64,000 nt of DNA, taken from assembly GCF_019802125.1 (NCBI RefSeq), contig NZ_JAHVHT010000004.1:310001-374000 (forward strand), written 5' to 3'. The translations under genes were made by a program, and so were the position numbers. Source of the stretch: Tateyamaria omphalii (lineage in GTDB: Bacteria; Pseudomonadota; Alphaproteobacteria; Rhodobacterales; Rhodobacteraceae). Below the pieces are notes generated by a model. The model saw nothing but the letters and a program-made list of their open reading frames with translations, made no database searches and was not told the origin of the DNA. Positions 50,870 through 58,596 of this stretch are shown in pieces; position 1 is the first letter of the stretch, and each line of letters starts with the position of its first letter.

Positions 50870-51784
50870 TCACGCCGCCATACGCGCGGCAAAGCTGTCG
50901 TAGTCAAAGGTCTGTGGGGCCATGTACGGCAGGTGCAGCACCAGCACGCCCGTCATGTCATAGAGGTCCGAGGTAATCACACTGTCGCCCGACACGGCGG
51001 CGGAAATGATGTTCGGCTCGGATGTCGGAAAGAACCAGATGACCCCGTCGCTCGCCTCGAACACGTCCATCACGACCACCTCGATCCCGACATGGCCCGC
51101 AGGCGGAGCATAGATGATCTTCTCCGTCTCCTTCCGCTCCTTTTCGACGACGGAATTGAACTCGGCCTGTGTGGTCACGGTCAGGCCAAAGGTCGTGCTG
51201 GCCTTGGCGGAAAACTCGCCCATCGCCGCACCCGCCTCATTGGTCTGGGTCACGCTGCTCACCGTTTCAAAGAACAGGCGCGTGCTGTCCATCTTGGCCA
51301 CACGGCTGGAGACGGTGCGTTCGAATCTCTGGCCCTGCGGGATGACATTGGTCACGGCGAACACGCCGGTCTGAACCACGGACGATTCCTTGTAGTTCGA
51401 GATGTGGTACACGCGCAGCTTGAACAGCATGTGCCCCGCGTTCCCGCCAATGCCCAGTACGCGCACGTTCTTCAGGACGCGCTTGGGCCCTCGAAACGTA
51501 CCACACTTGATGCTCCGGCCCAGGTTGGTCGTCAGTTCGACACCGCGGATCCGGTCTTCGTTCTTCTTGTCGTGATGGCTTTCATAGATGACGAGGTGGT
51601 TGATGTACTCGTCCTGCTGAAAGTTCAAAACGACGGTTTCGTCGCCCTGCACGTCGCCGTAATACGTGCCATTGATCCGAACGCCCTCCACCATATCGGC
51701 ACCACGAAAGCCGATGGAGTTGATGTGCTCAATACCGAAATCCTCGCCGTGGTCTCCGCCGATGGCAACTGTCTGAATGGTCAT
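50870..51784 (-). CDS. Jacalin-like lectin fused to aerolysin-type pore domain
   Basis: A 304-residue protein with no signal peptide or membrane helix. Residues about 1-127 follow the jacalin/beta-prism layout: an early GGDHGEDFG, LNFQQDEYINHLVIY, GVELTTNLGRSIKCG, and a closing GGNAGHMLFKLRVYHI. Residues about 130-290 look like an aerolysin/ETX-MTX2 module: long strands rich in alternating Ser, Thr and hydrophobic residues (FFETVSSVTQTNEAG, STTFGLTVTTQAEFN) that could form the transmembrane hairpin, then KIIYAPPAGHVGIEVVV. This combination is that of fish natterin-like (Dln1/aep1) pore-forming lectins. The ATG at 51784 follows GGAGACTTC. A strong terminator lies downstream, so it is monocistronic, divergent from an acidic unknown gene. 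Confidence 0.72.
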   Translation of the reverse strand: MTIQTVAIGGDHGEDFGIEHINSIGFRGADMVEGVRINGTYYGDVQGDETVVLNFQQDEYINHLVIYESHHDKKNEDRIRGVELTTNLGRSIKCGTFRGPKRVLKNVRVLGIGGNAGHMLFKLRVYHISNYKESSVVQTGVFAVTNVIPQGQRFERTVSSRVAKMDSTRLFFETVSSVTQTNEAGAAMGEFSAKASTTFGLTVTTQAEFNSVVEKERKETEKIIYAPPAGHVGIEVVVMDVFEASDGVIWFFPTSEPNIISAAVSGDSVITSDLYDMTGVLVLHLPYMAPQTFDYDSFAARMAA

Positions 51785-51826
51785 TTGAAGTCTCCTTTTT
51801 GCGTAATCCGTTTCTGTCTTTCTCGG

Positions 51827-52028
51827 CACCGACACCGTGTCGGCCTTGCAAAAAGGTAACGATCGACCCTGCGGCTTTATTCGCGTCCTGCGGGAAAAGA
51901 TTTACGGAAGAGGGCGCACAACGCAGTCAGCCCGAGGATTTGAACGGCGGGACGCTGCCGTCCGAAGGACCCTAACCGGCAGGATCTCGCAGGCAATCAG
52001 GCAGCCAATTGCTTTGACGCGGCGTCAA
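51827..52028. promoter_or_regulatory. Divergent promoter region with inverted repeats
   Basis: The 287-base gap between the lectin-pore gene and the acidic gene has no ORF. It holds a near-perfect palindrome CCGACAC-C-GTGTCGG (51829-51843) on the lectin side and TTGACG-CGG-CGTCAA (52014-52028) on the other side, either of which could be an operator; the TTGAC half may also be a -35 box. Confidence 0.4.
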
Positions 52029-52071
52029 GATACCGTTTCCCAATCGTTAACTGATTTTTTTGGAGAAATTG

Positions 52072-52581
52072 ATGACCGACAACAACATCATCGTCACCGG
52101 AACACGTCCGCAGGATCCCTGGATCCAAAGCATCTATCTCGATGACCTCTACGCCGTAGGCCAGTTCGACCTCAACGCGGCGCTGTTTGGCAACCCGATG
52201 CCGGGCTGGGGCCAGGGCACGGTCACGGACCCCTCCAGCGACCGGCCTGTCGTGCGCTCCGACCAACCCAAGGAAGCGTCCGAAGGTCAGGAAGACTTCG
52301 CCGAAGACGGCGATCCCTTCAACGATGGCGAAGCGCCCACGCTGCAAACCGTCGAAGCGTGGCTGGAGGCCGAAGCCGCAGCAGACCAGGACATGACCTA
52401 CCTCGTCTCAAGCGATGTCAGCGACCCCGATGCCTACTCCGGCTGGTACACCACTGGCGACGGCGACACCTTCACCTTCTATTCCGATGGGGAGGGGGGC
52501 TACGGCCTGACGCCGGTCGCGCCAGAACCCTCCGGCGACACGGGCGCGGACCTCGGCCTCGGGGACGGCTTCCTGTTCTGA
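52072..52581 (+). CDS. Unknown acidic protein divergent from lectin-pore gene
   Basis: A 169-residue, strongly acidic protein that I do not recognise. It begins MTDNNIIVTGTRPQDPWIQ, a VTGTRP motif seen at the start of some secreted or outer-membrane-associated proteins, has a low-complexity Asp/Glu-rich middle (SEGQEDFAEDGDPFNDGEA) and a glycine- and aspartate-rich end finishing LGLGDGFLF. The uncleaved N-terminus and hydrophobic last residues recall type I secretion substrates, but no repeat-in-toxin nonapeptides are present. TTGGAGAAA precedes the ATG. A terminator follows, so it is a single-gene unit; being divergent from the lectin-pore gene, it could be regulated with it or act as partner. 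Confidence 0.7.
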   Translation: MTDNNIIVTGTRPQDPWIQSIYLDDLYAVGQFDLNAALFGNPMPGWGQGTVTDPSSDRPVVRSDQPKEASEGQEDFAEDGDPFNDGEAPTLQTVEAWLEAEAAADQDMTYLVSSDVSDPDAYSGWYTTGDGDTFTFYSDGEGGYGLTPVAPEPSGDTGADLGLGDGFLF

Positions 52582-52597
52582 TGTCCTGAACACCACG

Positions 52598-52627
52598 CAA
52601 GGGCCGGGCGCACGCTTGGCCCTTTTT
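52598..52627 (+). terminator. Terminator of acidic gene
   Basis: AAGGGCC (52599-52605) pairs with GGCCCTT (52618-52624) around a 12-base loop and runs into five T. Confidence 0.8.
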
Positions 52628-52723
52628 GCATCCAGCAGACCATGGCGGCAAAGCGGACACGCTGAAAATCCGTTCTACGGGCAGCCATTGCGCGCGTCCG
52701 CACCACCCGCTACGCCATCTCCA

Positions 52724-54262
52724 ATGAAACCGATCCGCCTTATCACCGGCTTTCTGACCGTCGGCGTCTGGACGCTGCTCAGCCGCATCCTTGGCTTCGT
52801 GCGCGAGGTGATGATCCTGTCGCTGATCGGCCCCGGCCCGGTGATGGACGCCTTTGTCGCGGCCTTCCGCCTGCCCAACATGTTCCGCCGCTTCTTTGCC
52901 GAAGGCGCGTTCAACGCTGCCTTCGTGCCGATGTTCTCGGCCAAACTCGAAGGAGACGAGGACGCGGCGCGTTTCGGACGCGATGCACTCAACGGGCTGG
53001 CGCTGGTCACCCTGATGCTGACCGCGCTCGCCATGATCTTCATGCCTGCGCTGGTCTGGGCCACCGCAGGCGGGTTCGGACAGGAACGCTTCGACCTCGC
53101 CGTGGGCTACGGTCGGATCGTGTTCCCCTACATCTTCTTCATGTCGCTCTCGGCCCTCTTCTCCGGCGTCCTCAACGCCACGGGCCGCTTTGCCGCCGCC
53201 GCCGCTGCGCCCGTCCTGCTCAACGTGTTGGTGATCACCGCCATGACCCTCGCCTGGGCGACCGGAGCCGAAGCAATCACGTGGCTGATCTGGACCATCC
53301 CCGTCGCAGGCGTCGCACAATTGGCCCTCACATGGGGTGCTGCGGCCCAAGCCGGTTTCGCCCTGAAACCCGCCCTGCCCCGCTGGACACCCGACATGTC
53401 GCAAATGGTACGCACCGCCGTACCCGCCGCCCTCGCCACCGGAGTCATGCAGATCAACCTCGTCGTCGGCCAGCTCGTGGCCTCCAACTACGACAACGCC
53501 GTCAGCTGGCTCTTTGCCGCCGACCGCCTCTATCAACTGCCGCTGGGTGTCGTAGGCATCGCCGTCGGCATCGTCCTGCTCCCCGACCTGTCGCGACGGC
53601 TGAAGGCTGAGGATATGGCAGGCGCCCGCAACGCCTATTCCCGCGCGACCGAGTTTTCCATGGCGCTCACCCTGCCCAGCGCCGTGGCGCTCATGGTGAT
53701 CCCCCTGCCGCTCGTGTCAGTCCTGTTCCAGCGCGGCGCCACGGGTGTCGACGACGCCGCCGCCATCGCCACTGCCGTTGCGATCTACGGCGCGGGCTTG
53801 CCCGCCTTCGTCCTGCAAAAGGTGCTGCAACCGCAGTATTTCGCGCGCGGCGACACGAAAACGCCGTTCTACTACGCCCTCGTCGCCATGGTCATCAACG
53901 CCGCCGTGGCCATCGGCCTCTCCCCCATCCTCGGCTGGATCGCCCCCGCCATCGCAACCACCGCCGCAGGCTGGGCCATGCTCGGGCTCCTCTACATCGG
54001 TGTGCGCGGCATGGGTGACGTGGTCAAAACCGACGACCGCTACCGCAAGCGCCTGCCCCGCATCATCGCCGCCTCCATCGCCATGGGTGTCATCCTCGGC
54101 GCACTCGCCACCGTGCTCAAGCCCGCCCTCGGCACCGACGGGCTACGCTACCTCGCCCTTCTGGGTCTGATCGCAATCGGCGGCGCAGGCTATTTCGGTA
54201 TCGCCCACGCCATCGGCGCCCTGCGCCTCTCGGACATCAAGGGGGCAGTCCGGCGCGGCTAG
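52724..54262 (+). CDS. murJ: Lipid II flippase MurJ
   Basis: A 512-residue polytopic MATE-like (MVF family) transporter that flips lipid II across the inner membrane for peptidoglycan synthesis. It has about 14 hydrophobic segments, the N-terminal TLLSRILGFVREVMIL, the conserved FRLPNMFRRFFAEGAFNAAFVP, and AADRLYQLPLGVVGIAVG. The ATG at 52724 (MKPIRLITG) fits the family, although its ribosome site is weak. Converges on the rhomboid-like gene with a 4-base stop overlap. Confidence 0.96.
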   Translation: MKPIRLITGFLTVGVWTLLSRILGFVREVMILSLIGPGPVMDAFVAAFRLPNMFRRFFAEGAFNAAFVPMFSAKLEGDEDAARFGRDALNGLALVTLMLTALAMIFMPALVWATAGGFGQERFDLAVGYGRIVFPYIFFMSLSALFSGVLNATGRFAAAAAAPVLLNVLVITAMTLAWATGAEAITWLIWTIPVAGVAQLALTWGAAAQAGFALKPALPRWTPDMSQMVRTAVPAALATGVMQINLVVGQLVASNYDNAVSWLFAADRLYQLPLGVVGIAVGIVLLPDLSRRLKAEDMAGARNAYSRATEFSMALTLPSAVALMVIPLPLVSVLFQRGATGVDDAAAIATAVAIYGAGLPAFVLQKVLQPQYFARGDTKTPFYYALVAMVINAAVAIGLSPILGWIAPAIATTAAGWAMLGLLYIGVRGMGDVVKTDDRYRKRLPRIIAASIAMGVILGALATVLKPALGTDGLRYLALLGLIAIGGAGYFGIAHAIGALRLSDIKGAVRRG

Positions 54263-54942
54263 CGCTTGCGCAGGGTCGCCAGCACCCGCGTCCATCCACC
54301 GGGCATGACAAAGGCCGTCAACGCAAAGCCCGCGCAAAACCCAGACAGCTCCGCCACCCAGGCATAGCCCACCTGGAAAAACATCCCGAACAGCAGCTGC
54401 AACCCCATCAGCACCCCGATCAGGGTAAACGCCCGCGACTGCGGCCCCCCGGTCGCTGCCAACTTCTGCCACAGCAGAAAGGTAAAGACCCCGATCAGCC
54501 CGTAAACGCTCGGATACGCCCCATACAGCCACGCCTGATTGGTCACGAGCGCAAAGACCAGCGCCCCAAACACCCCGCACAGCACAAACAGCAGGATCAC
54601 GGCCCAACCGCCCATCACCTCCGCCACCATCTTGCCCATCGCCAGCAGGATCACGCCCGCAAACAGGGTCGAGGTAAAGGCCCCATGCACGAACGGATAG
54701 GTCAGAAACCGCAGCATATGCTCCGGCAACAGCACCCCATTGCCCAGCATGAAATCAAAGGCTTCGCCGGAAAACGCATAGTCATTCAGCGCCTGCAACC
54801 GCCACCCCACGGCCCCCGGCCCGCCAATCAAATTCGCCTCCCCCAGCGAAAACGCCAGCTCCGGCAGCGCAATGGCGGCAAAGAGCAGCCACACCGCGGG
54901 CGGCAAAGGGTTCACGGGGCTCGGATCATACTGCTCTGACAT
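54259..54942 (-). CDS. Rhomboid-like membrane protein, probably inactive
   Basis: A 227-residue membrane protein with about six segments in the rhomboid order: first segment VWLLFAAIALPELAF, the RFLTYPFVHGAFTSTLFAG region, the GAYPSVYGLIG segment and the final WVAELSGFCAGF. In active rhomboids these would be HxxxxHxxxN, GxSG and AHxGG. Here the catalytic Ser position reads Tyr (GAYP), and the last-segment His reads Glu, and the second-segment Asn is Ala. So it is either a pseudoprotease or uses the Ser two residues on in an altered way. Start MSEQYD at 54942. Confidence 0.8.
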   Translation of the reverse strand: MSEQYDPSPVNPLPPAVWLLFAAIALPELAFSLGEANLIGGPGAVGWRLQALNDYAFSGEAFDFMLGNGVLLPEHMLRFLTYPFVHGAFTSTLFAGVILLAMGKMVAEVMGGWAVILLFVLCGVFGALVFALVTNQAWLYGAYPSVYGLIGVFTFLLWQKLAATGGPQSRAFTLIGVLMGLQLLFGMFFQVGYAWVAELSGFCAGFALTAFVMPGGWTRVLATLRKR

Positions 54943-55014
54943 GGGGCCTGCCTGCTTGACGCTTCTTACCCCCATGGGTAAGCCAACCACGCAAATTTGC
55001 CCAGAGGTTCCACG

Positions 55015-56037
55015 ATGTCAGACAGCCAATTCACACCCCGCGTGTTCTCGGGCATGCAGCCCTCGGGCGGTCTGACGCTGGGCAACTACCTCGGCGCGCT
55101 CAAGCGCTACGTGGAAATGCAGAACGAAGGCACCTACGAGACGATCTACTGCATGGTCGACCTGCACGCGATCACCGTCTGGCAGGACCCGGCCGAGCTT
55201 GCGTCCAAAACCCGCGAACTGGCAGCGGCTTACATCGCCGCAGGCGTGGACCCGGAAAAATCCATCCTGATCAACCAGTCCCAAGTGCCCGAACATGCCC
55301 AACTCGGCTGGGTCTTCAACTGCGTGGCACGCATGGGCTGGATGCAGCGCATGACGCAGTTCAAGGACAAGGCGGGCAAGAACGCCCAAAACGCCTCTCT
55401 CGGCCTTTTCGCCTACCCCGCGCTGATGGCGGCAGACATCCTTGTCTACCACGCCACGCACGTGCCCGTGGGCGACGATCAGAAACAGCACCTCGAACTC
55501 ACACGCGACATCGCGACCAAGTTCAACCACGACTACGGCGTCGATTTCTTCCCCATCACCGAACCGGTGATCAAGGGGGCGGCGACCCGCGTCATGTCCC
55601 TGCGTGACGGCTCCAAGAAGATGTCGAAATCCGACCCCTCCGACGCCAGCCGCATCAACATGACCGACGACGCCGACACGATCGCGAAAAAGATCCGCAA
55701 GGCCAAGACGGACCCCGAACCTCTGCCCTCCGAATACAAGGGGCTCGACGACCGGCCCGAGGCGCGCAACCTCGTCAACATCTACGCCGCGCTGGCCGAC
55801 ATCAGCGTCGATCAGGTGCTGGCCGACCATGGCGGCGCACAATTCGGCACGTTCAAACCGGCGCTTGCAGAGCTGGCCGTGGAAAAGCTCAGCCCCATCG
55901 CATCCGAGATGACACGGCTGCTGAACGACGTGCCCGAGATCGACCGCCTGCTCGCCCGCGGGGCGGAACAGGCGCGCGAGATCACGCAACCGATCCTCAA
56001 GCGCACCTACGAAATCGTGGGCATGGTCGGCGCATAG
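55015..56037 (+). CDS. trpS: Tryptophan--tRNA ligase
   Basis: A 340-residue class I synthetase that charges tRNA-Trp. It has the PSG-type variant of HIGH ([17 protein letters not shown]), the dimer and Trp-binding segments [11 protein letters not shown] and [20 protein letters not shown], and [10 protein letters not shown] as the KMSKS loop. The ATG at 55015 follows AGAGGTTCC. Standalone gene; downstream lies the lower-G+C toxin-immunity segment. Confidence 0.97.
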   Translation: MSDSQFTPRVFSGMQPSGGLTLGNYLGALKRYVEMQNEGTYETIYCMVDLHAITVWQDPAELASKTRELAAAYIAAGVDPEKSILINQSQVPEHAQLGWVFNCVARMGWMQRMTQFKDKAGKNAQNASLGLFAYPALMAADILVYHATHVPVGDDQKQHLELTRDIATKFNHDYGVDFFPITEPVIKGAATRVMSLRDGSKKMSKSDPSDASRINMTDDADTIAKKIRKAKTDPEPLPSEYKGLDDRPEARNLVNIYAALADISVDQVLADHGGAQFGTFKPALAELAVEKLSPIASEMTRLLNDVPEIDRLLARGAEQAREITQPILKRTYEIVGMVGA

Positions 56038-56147
56038 AGGAAAGGCGCACTGGCGATGCGTCAACGTCAGCTGCTCGGAATACAGCAGGCTTTCGCTGCG
56101 ATTGCGCCAATGACGGGTTTTTTAAGGTTTCTTGGTTCATAAGCGGC

Positions 56148-56453
56148 CTAGGATAGCGACGCCGCCCAATCCATAAAATCCTTGAAAAGAAAACGGACAC
56201 CCTTGTCTGGAATAACCCAATCAGCTTTCGACTCATTGAACCAAAGCGTGCCCAGATCAATCTTGTCGTCAGCTAGGAGTTTCTTGCCGTACTTAACCAG
56301 TTCCCGGACTGCTTGATCGCCGTATCCCTGCCGAAAATCCTCATAGATCTCATAGCGGGCGCCGGCTTTATCTGAATCCCACTCCGGATAGACCAGATCC
56401 AGGTCCTGGTGAAACTGCAGCGTAAAATCATAAAAGGACTGTGGTGGCTTCAT
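56148..56453 (-). CDS. Probable immunity protein for MuF-RNase toxin
   Basis: A 101-residue acidic, soluble protein. It opens SFYDFTLQFHQDLDLVYPEW; an early (F/Y)FHQDxDL-type segment is common to the CdiI-type immunity proteins that pair with contact-dependent toxins, and the rest (YEIYEDFRQGYGDQAVRELV, DWAASLS) is helical. It begins one base after the stop of the toxin gene (TGATATG) and has GGGGGGACTG as ribosome site, so the two are made together. I infer that it binds and blocks the RNase domain; the exact family is not certain. Confidence 0.72.
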   Translation of the reverse strand: MKPPQSFYDFTLQFHQDLDLVYPEWDSDKAGARYEIYEDFRQGYGDQAVRELVKYGKKLLADDKIDLGTLWFNESKADWVIPDKGVRFLFKDFMDWAASLS

Positions 56454-56454
56454 A

Positions 56455-57504
56455 TCAGTCCCCCCTTGGATACGAAGTGATAATGATAAAGCCATCGGGC
56501 ATATCTGGGGCATGTTCAATAACAGTTCCGACGCCGAACGTCCGGCGAAGAATTACGTGGGATGAGCGTCGCTGGTTCATTCGGAACGCCTCCATTCCTG
56601 TCGGCGACGAAAATTCGCTTGTCAAGAATGCTCGGTTTCTTCTTCCGCTAACAACGTCCTCGACGAGCGCGGCATTGTTGGCAAGATTGGAGTTGGTCAA
56701 CTTGCGCGCAGCCTCAAGCGATGAAAATGACCCATGGCGATAACGGTAAAGGCTGAGAAATGGAGAGCGAACGCGAGGGGTTGTGACAGACCTCAGCAGG
56801 AAATCGTCGCTCTTTCCCACGTGTTGAGCAATGGTATGCCCCCCGCGAACTTCATGTTCCAACAAGTCTTGTGGAGGAGGGCTACCGTCGAAGTCGGCTA
56901 GAACTACGTCGTTTTGAGGCCCTGGGGTAATGGGTTCCGCGTAGCACCGACAGTTATGTGCTTCGCCCGGATGCCCGCCCGCTGGGGGATGATCCCAACG
57001 AAACACCTGGTCGTCATATTCTGCATGGCTGTCCCGCACTTTGACGTCGTCTTGTGAGCGCCAAACATACCTTTCAATGCCAAGGTCTTCTTGTCGGAGC
57101 TGGTTGATCAGACCAGCAAACGCGCGCAGTAAGCGTTCTTCCATTGCCGTGCGTAACGGTCTCAGTCTTTCTTGGTGGTTTTGGTACTCATTGAATATGT
57201 GCTCAAGTCGTGAGTCCCATGCGCTTAACGCTTCTTCCTTGGCGTCTGATACGTCTCTTAGATCAGCGGCAGACACGTTTGGTACGGTATCTGGGGGCGT
57301 CAAAGCATTCAGAAGCATCAGGGTGTTGTCGGCAGTCACTTGGTCGAGGCGATCGCCAAAATCGATCCGCAGAGCCGAGTAATTCGGGAAAGCTGATTTT
57401 AGAGAACACCCGAGACTTCGACCAAGTGTTCTTCCATGCCGAAGCGACAGGACATACTGGCCATCGCCGCCGTGCCTTAAAAAGTCACTGAAGTTCTGTT
57501 GCAT
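56455..57504 (-). CDS. Phage MuF-type domain fused to RNase-A-like toxin
   Basis: A 349-residue protein of two parts. Residues about 95-192 are a phage head-morphogenesis (MuF/SPP1 gp7) domain: IERYVWRSQDDVKVRDSHAE, DDQVFRWDHPPAGGHPGE and HNCRCYAEP. Residues about 213-346 look like the bacterial RNase A (CdiA-CT) toxin domain: LLEHEVRGGHTIAQHVGKS, the middle with TTPRVRSPFLSL and EAARKLTNSNLANN, and the last strand GFIIITSYP, where T343 and Y345 sit at the family's T-x-Y site with His 223/228 near the start. No N-terminal signal is visible; the N-terminus may be shortened. Start ATG 57504 has a weak site. G+C is visibly lower than in the neighbours. Confidence 0.75.
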   Translation of the reverse strand: MQQNFSDFLRHGGDGQYVLSLRHGRTLGRSLGCSLKSAFPNYSALRIDFGDRLDQVTADNTLMLLNALTPPDTVPNVSAADLRDVSDAKEEALSAWDSRLEHIFNEYQNHQERLRPLRTAMEERLLRAFAGLINQLRQEDLGIERYVWRSQDDVKVRDSHAEYDDQVFRWDHPPAGGHPGEAHNCRCYAEPITPGPQNDVVLADFDGSPPPQDLLEHEVRGGHTIAQHVGKSDDFLLRSVTTPRVRSPFLSLYRYRHGSFSSLEAARKLTNSNLANNAALVEDVVSGRRNRAFLTSEFSSPTGMEAFRMNQRRSSHVILRRTFGVGTVIEHAPDMPDGFIIITSYPRGD

Positions 57505-57829
57505 AAATAGCCCGCATACTGATTTTGAAATTTTTACTGAAAATGATTAAGAAAGAATGCTGGGCGCGTTCGGTTGATAGTTGGAAAACGCAACGTGCTG
57601 AAACCCGGAAGCGGCCATTCGCACTCGTCGCAGCATCCGGTGTTTGGCCTCCTAAGCTGCCAGCAGCACCGGATACCACTGTCGCGTTGCGCCCCCTTCG
57701 CTACGAGCAAATACGTCATCAACCACAGCGCAAGCTCACCCCTCCCACACCGCGCACCAACCCTGTGCACCCCTGCGCCTAGCAACCAAAACCCGCGACC
57801 CCTAGCTTCCCAAGCAAAGGAGCCGCACC
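57505..57829. other. 325-base gap, no gene, decayed-looking
   Basis: The gap between the toxin gene and the VOC gene holds no convincing ORF. Its left part is A+T-rich (around AAATTTTTACTGAAAATG at 57525-57545), matching the toxin gene and probably its promoter; its right part is C-rich non-coding sequence leading to the GGAGCC site before the VOC gene. I see no transposon ends or attachment site. Confidence 0.5.
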
Positions 57830-58318
57830 ATGCCCGCAACCGTCCCCGCCGACACACGCGTCGGTCACATCCACCTCAAGGTCACCGACCTCGACCGCGC
57901 CATCGCGTTTTACAGCGACGTGCTCGGCTTCACCCTCACCCAGCGCTACGGCGATCAGGCGGCCTTTCTGTCCGCAGGCGGGTATCATCATCACATCGGC
58001 CTCAACACCTGGCACTCACGCGGCGCAGGCCCCGCACCCGAGCGTGCCGCCGGTCTCTACCACGTGGCCTTCCTCTTCCCCGACCGCGCCTCCCTCGGCG
58101 CCGCCCTCAACCGTGTGCTCGACCACGGCACCCCGCTCGACGGCGCTGCCGATCATGGCGTCTCGGAAGCGGTCTATTTCCGCGACCCCGACGGCAACGG
58201 GATCGAGCTTTACCGCGACCGGGCCGAGGCCGAGTGGCCCCGCGACCCGGACGGCACCATCGCGATGATCAACCAGCCGCTCGATGTCGACGCCCTGCGC
58301 GCCGAAGGTGCGGCATAA
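57830..58318 (+). CDS. VOC-family dioxygenase/glyoxalase-like protein
   Basis: A 162-residue VOC protein. It opens VGHIHLKVTDLDRAIAFYSD with the first metal His, GLYHVAFLFPDRASLG with the second, and ends the fold with EAVYFRDPDGNGIELYRDR giving the Glu ligand and the catechol-dioxygenase-like RDPDGN signature. The early long helix-strand layout recalls CatE-type extradiol dioxygenase domains. Start chosen by AAAGGAGCC eight bases upstream. The same reading frame as the deacetylase gene runs beneath it, but that is a shadow. Confidence 0.86.
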   Translation: MPATVPADTRVGHIHLKVTDLDRAIAFYSDVLGFTLTQRYGDQAAFLSAGGYHHHIGLNTWHSRGAGPAPERAAGLYHVAFLFPDRASLGAALNRVLDHGTPLDGAADHGVSEAVYFRDPDGNGIELYRDRAEAEWPRDPDGTIAMINQPLDVDALRAEGAA

Positions 58319-58368
58319 TCGCGTACGTTAACCATTTTCCGGGCCGGGTTTGCCGTTCAAACGCCAAA

Positions 58369-58482
58369 ACGCGCAGTTTCGGGCGCAAAATGTGCAGTTT
58401 TGCCAAAACAGGTCGAAATGACCCCGATGTCGCGGCCCGAAAACACGCAGTTTCACGGCCAAAATGTGCAGTTTGCCAAATT
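58369..58482 (+). repeat. Two 40-base direct repeats with four GCAGTTT boxes
   Basis: Copies at 58369-58409 and 58443-58482 share GCAGTTTC...CAAAATGTGCAGTTTTGCC. GCAGTTT starts at 58373, 58394, 58447 and 58468, exactly 21 bases apart within each copy. TTCCGGGCCG flanks both sides (58337 and 58481). It lies 115 bases before the deacetylase-like gene. Confidence 0.65.
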
Positions 58483-58596
58483 CCGGGCCGCATCACCATC
58501 CACATTCGCCCCCCCAAAACCCCGGTTAATGCCCCGCACGCTGCCATGGACAACACCCCATCCCTCCGCCACCTTGTCCCCAAATCGGAGGGTCGG

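Noticed and set aside
56148-57504. Part of an integrated prophage
   Set aside because: Apart from the MuF domain no capsid, terminase, tail, integrase or attachment repeat is present; flanks are housekeeping genes.
57574-58596. Upstream extension of the deacetylase-like frame through the VOC gene
   Set aside because: The extension is Pro/Arg-rich, overlaps a real VOC gene in another frame, and the proper start with a ribosome site is at 58597.
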